Assembly: GCA_018969805.1 (NCBI GenBank)
Contig: JAGWXQ010000074.1
Coordinates: 1 to 7,188 of the forward strand
From: Paenibacillaceae bacterium
GTDB lineage: Bacteria > Bacillota > Bacilli > Paenibacillales > YIM-B00363
Length of the DNA: 7,188 bases
Direction of reading: 5' to 3'
Numbering within the stretch: position 1 is the stretch's first letter; each line of letters starts with the position of its first letter. The notes beneath the pieces are model-generated. The model was not told the DNA's origin. It searched no databases and saw only the letters and a list, made by a program, of their open reading frames with translations. Shown here in pieces: positions 1-5,583 of this stretch. The translations under genes and the position numbers were made by a program.

Positions 1-1521
1 GTGTCGCTGGACGAAGTGCGCAAGGTGACGTTTCGTGAGATGCAAGATCGATCAAACCAGTTTGCCAATATGTTGCGTCATCTTGGGGTTCAAGAGGGCG
101 ACCGTGTATTTTTTTATATGCCAAGGATGACTGCGGTATATGTGGGCATCGTCGGTGCACTGAAAATTGGTGCGATCGTCGGTCCGTTGTTTGAGGCGTT
201 TATGGAAGATGCGGTATACGATCGGCTGCACGATGCTGGGGCGACGATCGTGGTCACGACACAAGCACTCGCCGCGCGCATTCCCGTGCATAAGCTTCCA
301 CAGTTGCGCCACGTCGTCCTGATGGACGCCGATCGTCCACTAGCAAACGGAGAAGTCGATGGAGCAGCGTTGCTCGATGCGATGCCTACGACGTGTGCGC
401 TCGCTTGGGTCGATGGAGAGACACCGATGATTTTGCACTATACGTCGGGATCGACCGGAAAACCCAAAGGGGTCATGCACGTACACCGCGCGATGATCCA
501 GCACGATCGTACAGGAGAATGGGTGCTTGATTTGCGACCGGAGGACGTATATTGGTGTACGGCCGATCCAGGTTGGGTAACCGGTACGTCGTATGGGCTG
601 TTTGCCCCTTGGTTGCACGGTGTGACCAACGTCGTATTGCGCGGGCGCTTTGATGCTGCGCGCTGGTACGAAACGATCGCGCGGTTTGGTGTGACGGTGT
701 GGTATTCTGCGCCGACCGCTTTCCGGATGCTGATGGCAGCAGGGGAGCAGCTTTCCCATACGTATGATTTGCATCGTTTGCGGCACATCCTTTCTGTAGG
801 GGAGCCGCTCAATCCCGAAGTCATTCGCTGGGGGATGCACGCGTTTGGACAGCGCATCCACGATACGTGGTGGATGACGGAGACGGGGGCACAAATGATT
901 TGCAACGTGCCGTCCATGGATATCCGGCTCGGTTCGATGGGCAAACCGCTTCCCGGCATTACCGCCGCGATCGTAGATGATGCGGGAAACGAACTTCCAC
1001 CGTATACGCTTGGTCATCTCGCCATTCGCCCAGGATGGCCGTCGATGATGCGGGGTATTTGGAACAATAAAGCACGATACGACGCCTATTTTGCGATTCA
1101 AGGATGGTACGTTTCCGGAGATGCAGCATACATGGACGACGAAGGATATTTTTGGTTTCAAGGCCGTGTGGACGACGTGATCAACACATCGGGAGAACGC
1201 GTCGGTCCATTTGAAGTCGAAAGCAAGCTCATCGAGCATCCTGCCGTCGCCGAAGCAGGCGTTATCGGCAAACCAGATGCTTTGCGTGGGGAAATGATAA
1301 AGGCGTTTGTGAGTTTGCGTGCGGGATACGTAGAGACCCCCTCATTGATTGCGGAGCTCCAACACCTTGTCAAAACAGGATTATCCGCCCATGCGATGCC
1401 TCGAGAAATTGAAGTCATCGGCACGTTGCCAAAGACGCGATCCGGGAAAATTATGCGCCGCGTACTCAAAGCGCGAGAGCTGGGATTGCCACTCGGTGAT
1501 GTATCGACGATCGAAGAGTGA
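1..1521 (+). CDS. acsA: Acetyl-CoA synthetase AcsA, 5'-truncated by the window edge
   Basis: This cytoplasmic ANL-superfamily enzyme converts acetate, ATP and CoA to acetyl-CoA through an acetyl-adenylate. The 506 visible residues closely resemble Bacillus AcsA (about 570 aa), so about 65 N-terminal residues lie left of the window and the GTG at position 1 is probably internal. Numbering from the window start, the ATP-binding P-loop is YTSGSTGKPKG (147-157). The TWWMTET motif (289-295) carries W291, which corresponds to the tryptophan that restricts the acyl pocket to acetate in Acs. WVTGTSY supplies further pocket residues. The ribose-binding aspartate is D374 (VSGD), the hinge region follows GRVDD (388-392), and the catalytic lysine is K483 in TRSGKIMRR. 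In the family this lysine is the target of reversible acetylation. No acuABC genes are visible. The downstream DUF429 gene starts one base after the stop. Propionyl-CoA synthetase is less likely because of W291. Confidence 0.96.
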   Translation: MSLDEVRKVTFREMQDRSNQFANMLRHLGVQEGDRVFFYMPRMTAVYVGIVGALKIGAIVGPLFEAFMEDAVYDRLHDAGATIVVTTQALAARIPVHKLPQLRHVVLMDADRPLANGEVDGAALLDAMPTTCALAWVDGETPMILHYTSGSTGKPKGVMHVHRAMIQHDRTGEWVLDLRPEDVYWCTADPGWVTGTSYGLFAPWLHGVTNVVLRGRFDAARWYETIARFGVTVWYSAPTAFRMLMAAGEQLSHTYDLHRLRHILSVGEPLNPEVIRWGMHAFGQRIHDTWWMTETGAQMICNVPSMDIRLGSMGKPLPGITAAIVDDAGNELPPYTLGHLAIRPGWPSMMRGIWNNKARYDAYFAIQGWYVSGDAAYMDDEGYFWFQGRVDDVINTSGERVGPFEVESKLIEHPAVAEAGVIGKPDALRGEMIKAFVSLRAGYVETPSLIAELQHLVKTGLSAHAMPREIEVIGTLPKTRSGKIMRRVLKARELGLPLGDVSTIEE

Positions 1522-1522
1522 C

Positions 1523-2248
1523 ATGCGCGCGGTAGGAATTGATGGAAGCAAAGGGGAGTGGGTGGTGGCAACGATCGCAGGGACGCAGTGTACGGTCGGT
1601 CGGTACAAGACAATCGAAGACATTTGCACCCGGTACGCGGATGCCGATGCCGTATTGATCGATATCCCGATCGGCTTGCCCGAGACAGCACAAGAGGCAA
1701 GCGATCGGCCAGAACGGTTGTTGCGCAGCGCACTTGGAAAAAAGGCACGCAGTGTATTTCCCGTACCTTTTCGCCAGCAAGTGTACGCGCTCAGTCGAGC
1801 AACCGCGTGGGAGCTCAATCGTTTGTTACATGCGAAGCAAACGCCAATGAGTATGGCGATTTGTCCGGCAATACGTCAAGTAGACGCATGGTTGCAACGC
1901 AATCCAGAATGGAAAAACCGTCTTTGTGAAAGCCATCCAGAATATGTGTTTCTCTTGCTCCATGACCACGTACCGCTCTTGCACCAAAAAAACACTCCGG
2001 AAGGCGTTTCTGAGCGCATATCGATCCTGCGCACATACGTTGCGAACGTAGAAGAAGTCGTACAAGCATATTGCACAACGTATCGTACAACCAAAAACGA
2101 CGATGTGCTCGATGCGCTCTGTTTGGCAGTGATCGGACAAGAAGGGCTGCACCACGGCTTTGTCACGATTCCAGAAGTACCGCAAAAAGATGCCTCGGGC
2201 TTGTATATGCACATTGTGGTCGGAAACACAAAAAACCCCGTGCATTGA
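1523..2248 (+). CDS. DUF429 family protein, predicted RNase H-fold nuclease
   Basis: A 241-aa protein of the DUF429 family, whose members are predicted to adopt an RNase H-like nuclease fold; substrate and biological role are not established. It opens with GIDGSKGEW (5-13, acidic D7), followed by DIPIGLP (47-53, D47), SVFPVP (77-82), ESHPEY (136-141), the KNTPEGVSERISIL segment (156-169) and DDVLDAL (193-199). The spaced acidic residues D7, D47, E136/E140 and D193/D194/D197 are the expected pattern for metal binding in this fold, which is inference. The ATG at 1523 is chosen because the conserved first strand starts right after it; the frame is open further upstream, but that would only overlap acsA. 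The start lies one base beyond the acsA stop and the site upstream is only a weak GAAGAG, suggesting translational coupling. Its last codons lie inside the terminator hairpin of the convergent gene. Confidence 0.88.
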   Translation: MRAVGIDGSKGEWVVATIAGTQCTVGRYKTIEDICTRYADADAVLIDIPIGLPETAQEASDRPERLLRSALGKKARSVFPVPFRQQVYALSRATAWELNRLLHAKQTPMSMAICPAIRQVDAWLQRNPEWKNRLCESHPEYVFLLLHDHVPLLHQKNTPEGVSERISILRTYVANVEEVVQAYCTTYRTTKNDDVLDALCLAVIGQEGLHHGFVTIPEVPQKDASGLYMHIVVGNTKNPVH

Positions 2249-2274
2249 TAGGGAACGTACATTGATGCACGGGG
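2230..2274 (-). terminator. Rho-independent terminator of the 573-aa protein gene
   Basis: A perfect 10-bp inverted repeat, CCCCGTGCAT (2236-2245) and ATGCACGGGG (2265-2274), encloses a 19-nt loop. It is flanked by six A residues at 2230-2235. Read on the minus strand, this is a GC-rich stem followed by TTTTTT, about 10 bases past the stop of the minus-strand gene. On the plus strand no T-run follows the stem, so it is not a canonical terminator for acsA-DUF429. The stem covers the last codons and the stop of the DUF429 gene. Confidence 0.8.
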
Positions 2275-2284
2275 ATCGCAAGGG

Positions 2285-4006
2285 CTATTTTCGATGAATG
2301 ATGCGTTTAATGAGCTGTTCGATTGCTAAAGAAATGTCCAAAAATGCATTTGACCCCAAATTAAATACATCTTTTTCATACCTTCTTTCTGTGTGATCAT
2401 AATTGTATTGATCTATTTCTTCAATAAAAACTATGAACTGGGATAACGTACCTTGGACATACATGCATAGTTTTTTTATTTTTTTCGGATCATCTAAAGC
2501 ATCTGCCATATCGAGAAGAAATTCATTCACGTATTGTATTTGACATCTCGTATTCGGTATGATGATACATTCTTTGATGTTTTTTGGTATCGTAGATTTG
2601 ACCCTCGTAAGAAATACATACCAAAAATCGATTTCAAAAATAAGGAAAAAAATAGGGTCGCTTATGCTGATTTTCCCATTGATGAGAATTTCTCTCTCTC
2701 GAATGATCGTACCGTTTATTCTTGCCCGAGGCCGCGGGGTATAATAGTATTTTAATTTGTCTAAAATGTTTTTCATTTCTGCCAAACCCATTTTGTCATT
2801 GATCGATTTAGGTAATGCATGAATAAGATCATCGTACAGTTGCTCCGATGATTGGTGGTGAATGGTGTTTTTGTGTTTGATCATCGTTTCACGCAATTTC
2901 ACGAAATAGCTTTTCAACTGATCAATCAATTTTTTTGCAAATTCGCTTAAATATGCTTTCTCTGCATCTGAAATATTCGGGTCTTTATCGTTGACATACT
3001 CATTGTTGAATTTTCTTATCCATTCCTTTAATTTTTCTTGCATGAACCGTATGCTTTCTGCACATCGTTCATCTACTCTACTAATTTCTTTTAATTGCTC
3101 GTCGCTTAAAAAATCGGCGCGTAGACCATCATCATCGTTTGTTTCAGCAGTACGTGTCGATTTTGGAGGGAGGCGTCGGTTTTGGTTTCCGTTGTTTGGT
3201 CCGCCCAAACCTCTTTGCGGAAGCGCGTTCATTCTTTTATTGATGTTCTGTTGTGCTTCTTCTATTAATGCGGCACGAGATGCCCCGTTTTTAATTTTTG
3301 TTGATGTGTCTTTCCAATCACGATCAAATCGTGATACGACAGTTTTTTCAACTTCCCTCGTTGTTTTCTCATCGCCTATGAGTGTGCGCAATCGGGGCAT
3401 GATGTGCTGATGAAAGAAATCAAGTACTGCGTCTTTTATGGCATTGGTTTGCATTCTACATTGCTCTCCGTTTGCAAAGCACCAAATAATGCCGATCAAT
3501 ACCATCACCGCGGCGATCACAAGAGCAATCATTCCAATCATAGCAGCAATTGAAGCCACAGATGCGCCCGTAGCCACAGCAACCAGCCCAGCGAGCCATT
3601 GCATAAGTTGTGCCAACACCGGCAATTCAAGTACTCCGGTCAACGACACAATTTGTTTACCGGTCAATTGATCGACAAGTTGCGGACAATAGCGATTAAT
3701 TTCAGGAAATGAAACGGCACTTGAAACATTTGCTGCTTTTGTACTTTTTTGCGTGCTTTTCCCACTTGATCCAAGTGCATCGGTACACGTCTTAATCGCA
3801 CGCTCAATTTGTACGATCAGTTTTTGTACTGACAATGCGTGCTGTGGATTCGTTGAAGCAATTTTTTGCGCAGATTTTGCATACGATACGAGCGCTTGCG
3901 CTTGGCGTTTTGCCGCTATCGTTTTTGCGTACGTCGGCAGCTGCACTGTTTGTACGGCGAGCGCACATACAAGAGTGACACTGAAACCAAATAACCACTT
4001 TTTCAT
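2285..4006 (-). CDS. Unrecognised exported/membrane-anchored protein with long hydrophobic segment
   Basis: I do not recognise this 573-aa protein. Residues 1-27 form a Sec-type signal peptide (MKKW start, hydrophobic core, likely cleavage after TYA-27). Residues 28-75 look helical. A Ser/Thr/Lys-rich linker spans about 79-97. Residues 128-180 contain no charged residue: a moderately hydrophobic part (128-148), a Gly/Ser/Ala turn, then a strong membrane helix (about 153-177). This could be a hairpin, leaving the C-terminus outside, or a single span, placing it inside. A polar Gly/Asn/Arg/Pro linker (about 264-290) leads to a charged helical region (about 295-420) and an Ile/Phe-rich C-terminal part (about 428-573). 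Mature cysteines are C74, C107, C176, C183, C315, C480, C488 and C514. The start is supported by AAAAGGAG six bases before the ATG. The coding sequence for the C-terminal half is much more AT-rich than that for the N-terminal half. It is divergent from the other secreted-protein gene and has no same-strand partner downstream. Confidence 0.85.
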   Translation of the reverse strand: MKKWLFGFSVTLVCALAVQTVQLPTYAKTIAAKRQAQALVSYAKSAQKIASTNPQHALSVQKLIVQIERAIKTCTDALGSSGKSTQKSTKAANVSSAVSFPEINRYCPQLVDQLTGKQIVSLTGVLELPVLAQLMQWLAGLVAVATGASVASIAAMIGMIALVIAAVMVLIGIIWCFANGEQCRMQTNAIKDAVLDFFHQHIMPRLRTLIGDEKTTREVEKTVVSRFDRDWKDTSTKIKNGASRAALIEEAQQNINKRMNALPQRGLGGPNNGNQNRRLPPKSTRTAETNDDDGLRADFLSDEQLKEISRVDERCAESIRFMQEKLKEWIRKFNNEYVNDKDPNISDAEKAYLSEFAKKLIDQLKSYFVKLRETMIKHKNTIHHQSSEQLYDDLIHALPKSINDKMGLAEMKNILDKLKYYYTPRPRARINGTIIREREILINGKISISDPIFFLIFEIDFWYVFLTRVKSTIPKNIKECIIIPNTRCQIQYVNEFLLDMADALDDPKKIKKLCMYVQGTLSQFIVFIEEIDQYNYDHTERRYEKDVFNLGSNAFLDISLAIEQLIKRIIHRK

Positions 4007-4012
4007 GATGGG

Positions 4013-4020
4013 CTCCTTTT
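4013..4020 (-). promoter_or_regulatory. Ribosome binding site of the 573-aa protein gene
   Basis: On the minus strand AAAAGGAG is followed by a six-base spacer and the ATG at 4006. This well-placed Shine-Dalgarno sequence fixes the start and supports the gene being translated despite lacking a recognised family. Confidence 0.8.
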
Positions 4021-4044
4021 TTGGGATTGTTTTGGTTAAAAATA

Positions 4045-4065
4045 CGCATACGATGTATCGATGCG
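4045..4065. promoter_or_regulatory. Dyad in the leader of the 573-aa protein gene
   Basis: The arms CGCAT (4045-4049) and ATGCG (4061-4065) are perfect complements, and the inner arms CGAT (4051-4054) and ATCG (4057-4060) extend the symmetry around GT. A single unpaired A at 4050 offsets the halves. The element lies 39-59 bases upstream of the minus-strand ATG at 4006, where an operator or a small 5' leader hairpin would sit. No clear -35/-10 pair could be assigned around it, so a regulatory role is inference. Confidence 0.35.
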
Positions 4066-4234
4066 CTTAAAAAGAGATGCACATGCAATGCTTTGGGATG
4101 TGCTACGGTGTACCATGCAACACACGAAAAAACAGAACAAAAAATGAAAGGGCTTACAAATTTTCGAAATCAAAAACAACAACGAACAATCACAAAAAAC
4201 GAACAGCAGGAGGGTCGGCAATCAAGGAAACCAA

Positions 4235-4268
4235 AACGATGAACACCCCTTAACGATGAACACCCCTT
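4235..4268. repeat. Perfect tandem duplication, 2 x 17 bp
   Basis: The 17-mer AACGATGAACACCCCTT occurs at 4235-4251 and again, with no spacer, at 4252-4268. Each copy contains an ATG (4239 and 4256). From the first copy the frame reads M-N-T-P and stops; from the second it stays open for 36 codons to 4366. Only two copies are present and no spacer organisation is seen, so this is a local duplication or iteron-like pair and not a CRISPR array. Confidence 0.9.
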
Positions 4269-4322
4269 TCGTTGATCATTTTTTCACGCATCCGTTATGG
4301 AACACATCTACACAAAAGGATG

Positions 4323-4352
4323 GTTGTTTGTGGCGAGCAAACAGCAATTTTT
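4323..4352 (+). terminator. Candidate hairpin plus T-run in the intergenic region
   Basis: GTTGTTTG (4323-4330) pairs with CAAACAGC (4338-4345) across a seven-base loop, with eight base pairs including one G-U. AATTTTT follows at 4346-4352. The arrangement resembles a weak intrinsic terminator on the plus strand. No plus-strand gene is identified upstream of it in the intergenic region, so it would end either a small RNA or read-through transcription. The stem is AT-rich and could be fortuitous. Confidence 0.3.
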
Positions 4353-4855
4353 CCTATTATGATTGATGTATTTACGGATTCGTATCCCGTCGTTGTGACC
4401 ACGCATGCACGCTCCCGTATGTTGTCATGATTGCAATGCACAGATGCGCAATGTCAATAAAACGCAAACAATTGAGGCAGGGAATGCATGACGCTCTTTT
4501 TCACATGCCGCCCGTACATCGTGCGTACGTGAATCACATCGGCGTAAAAGGAATCTTATCAACCGCACGAAAAAATGTCAAGTACATTTTTTTTCTTATT
4601 GTGATGGATCTTCATAAATGGTAGGGAGGATAAAAGTTGCGCCCATAACAAGGTGCACATTGCCCTCTTTATGAAAGTTGCCTCGGAAAAAGTAGGAATA
4701 ATCAGTACGGTGTCACAGATTACTGAATACGTCCCGTTATTTTTTTTATGGATGATGCGGGCGGGCGCCCTGATCGTTGCGGCGTTCATAACGATGCAGC
4801 TGGCGATCGATGGCAAACGATCCTGTTTTTTTGTTGCGATGCGTTTTTGAAAAAT

Positions 4856-4884
4856 TTGCTTGTTCTGTTTATTTGTGTTACATT
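4856..4884 (+). promoter_or_regulatory. Weak candidate promoter for the 194-aa secreted protein
   Basis: TTGCTT (4856-4861) and TACATT (4879-4884) are separated by 17 bases. This gives a sigma-A-like pair with three of six and four of six consensus matches. It lies about 30 bases upstream of the gene's start codon. TACACT at 4890-4895 is an alternative -10 box without a good -35. The assignment rests on spacing and partial consensus only. Confidence 0.25.
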
Positions 4885-4901
4885 TACGGTACACTAATTT
4901 A

Positions 4902-4907
4902 AGGAGG
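4902..4907 (+). promoter_or_regulatory. Ribosome binding site of the 194-aa secreted protein
   Basis: AGGAGG lies nine bases before the ATG at 4917. It decides between that start and the out-of-frame ATG at 4910, which is only two bases from the site and too close to be used well. Confidence 0.8.
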
Positions 4908-4916
4908 CGATGCTCT

Positions 4917-5501
4917 ATGCATCTACGTTGGGCTTTTTGTTCTTTTTCCCGCAACGATGCCGTGCGGCTGTTTGTCGTTGTGTGTGGCGTTCTGGTGCTG
5001 TCCGTCCCTCAGATGGCTTTTGCGAAGCCTGTACAGGACATGAAGCACGTATTGAAGCCCTTGGATCATCGGGTGTACGTTACGGTCAAACCGTACGATT
5101 CAGATGAACACTACATCGGTATCGTTGTTGAAAAACGCAAGGAACCAAAAAATGCGGGGTACTTTTTGTACACGATTGCGACGACGTACGCTCATCCGTA
5201 CAACGCCCCTTGTAACCGTACTATTGTGTGTAATTTGGCAAAGATATCAAACGTATACAAATTGGCATCGCTCTTGCCATTGCCGTCTTGCACCGCAAGA
5301 GCACATATCCCGATCAACGGCAAGCCCGTTTCATATCCCGCACAATTGATCCACGAACGCTGTTCGTTTCAAAAGACAGCCCTTCCAAAAACTGCCCAAT
5401 TAAGCTATTTTTCAGTTGAGCTGTCGCACAAAGTACCGATTGTTGTCGCACAAAAAATTCCGATCGGGCGCATAAAAGCCGCGTTGCCCAGCGAACAGTA
5501 A
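4917..5501 (+). CDS. Unrecognised small secreted protein with four mature cysteines
   Basis: I do not recognise this 194-aa protein. It has a long N-region (residues 1-17, including several Arg), a hydrophobic core (about 18-32) and a likely signal peptidase I site after AFA-36, so the mature chain would be about 158 residues. The mature part is basic (21 Lys/Arg against 10 Asp/Glu). It has short alternating hydrophobic stretches suggesting beta-strands, such as HRVYVTVKPY (51-60) and YIGIVVEKR (66-74). Cysteines at C99, C105, C125 and C149 would allow two disulphides outside the cell. No lipobox, membrane helix after the signal, or cell-wall anchor motif is seen. It appears monocistronic, with a strong terminator 20 bases past the stop. 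It is divergent from the 573-aa exported protein, which hints at a shared extracellular context but does not establish one. Confidence 0.8.
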   Translation: MHLRWAFCSFSRNDAVRLFVVVCGVLVLSVPQMAFAKPVQDMKHVLKPLDHRVYVTVKPYDSDEHYIGIVVEKRKEPKNAGYFLYTIATTYAHPYNAPCNRTIVCNLAKISNVYKLASLLPLPSCTARAHIPINGKPVSYPAQLIHERCSFQKTALPKTAQLSYFSVELSHKVPIVVAQKIPIGRIKAALPSEQ

Positions 5502-5520
5502 TTGCCGAGATTGTAGTGTG

Positions 5521-5553
5521 AAAAAAGCCCGTTTGCGTGCAGCGGGCTTTTTT
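5521..5553. terminator. Strong bidirectional Rho-independent terminator
   Basis: AAAAAAGCCCG (5521-5531) and CGGGCTTTTTT (5543-5553) are perfect 11-base complements around an 11-base loop. Read on either strand this gives a GC-rich stem followed by six T residues. It therefore ends both the 194-aa secreted protein gene (stop at 5501) and the convergent gcvPA-gcvPB unit (stop at 5584). Confidence 0.93.
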
Positions 5554-5583
5554 GGTGGTGCGCTAAGCAATGTGTTCTATAGA

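Larger units (their letters stand above)
4007..4916. other. Long divergent intergenic region without a convincing gene
   Basis: These 910 bases separate two divergently transcribed genes for exported proteins, much more than two promoters need. Short open frames exist on both strands (for example 4256-4366, 4427-4624, 4653-4850 and, on minus, 4559-4954). None combines a well-placed ribosome binding site with a recognisable protein. Visible structure consists of the leader dyad at 4045-4065, the 17-bp tandem duplication at 4235-4268, a hairpin with a T-run at 4323-4352, and a weak promoter-like pair near 4856-4884. An AGGGAGGA motif at 4623-4630 resembles a ribosome binding site but no sensible frame starts behind it. 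The stretch could hold a small RNA or a decayed gene; neither is shown. Confidence 0.6.

Noticed and set aside
340..1239. Long minus-strand open frame opposite acsA
   Set aside because: It is a shadow of the acsA coding frame; acsA is certain from conserved motifs and the antisense product resembles nothing.
3317..3335. Perfect 8-bp inverted repeat (ATCACGAT / ATCGTGAT) with a 3-base loop
   Set aside because: It lies inside the coding region of the 573-aa protein, in codons for Ser-Arg-Phe-Asp-Arg-Asp, with no promoter or gene boundary nearby. It is probably incidental.
2285..4006. Polymorphic toxin interpretation of the 573-aa gene
   Set aside because: No recognised toxin domain, no repeat or pre-toxin motif, and no downstream immunity gene. 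The terminator follows within about ten bases. Kept only as a distant possibility in the composition finding.
4144..4242. 32-codon basic, Gln-rich frame (MKGLTNF...) in an A-rich stretch
   Set aside because: No ribosome binding site lies before the ATG, and the Lys/Gln/Asn-rich content is what A-rich non-coding DNA yields in translation.
4235..4268. Tandem repeat as a possible CRISPR or replication-origin iteron array
   Set aside because: There are only two copies with no spacer between them, no cas, rep or dnaA genes and no DnaA-box cluster. A simple duplication is sufficient.
4427..4624. Open frame of 65 codons on the plus strand
   Set aside because: There is no ribosome binding site before the ATG, the composition is unremarkable, and the product resembles nothing.
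4805..4832. GATCG/CGATC hairpin followed by a run of seven T
   Set aside because: The stem is only five pairs with an eight-base loop, and other bases separate it from the T-run. It is too weak to call a terminator.
4653..4850. Open frame of 65 codons (GTG start) with a hydrophobic stretch, preceded by AGGGAGGA at 4623-4630
   Set aside because: The ribosome-binding-like motif is more than 20 bases before the GTG, and the properly spaced TTG at 4637 stops after three codons. No family is recognised. It could be a gene remnant, but this cannot be shown.
4559..4954. 131-codon open frame on the minus strand
   Set aside because: It overlaps the ribosome binding site and start of the well-supported plus-strand secreted protein, lacks its own ribosome binding site, and reads like antisense noise.
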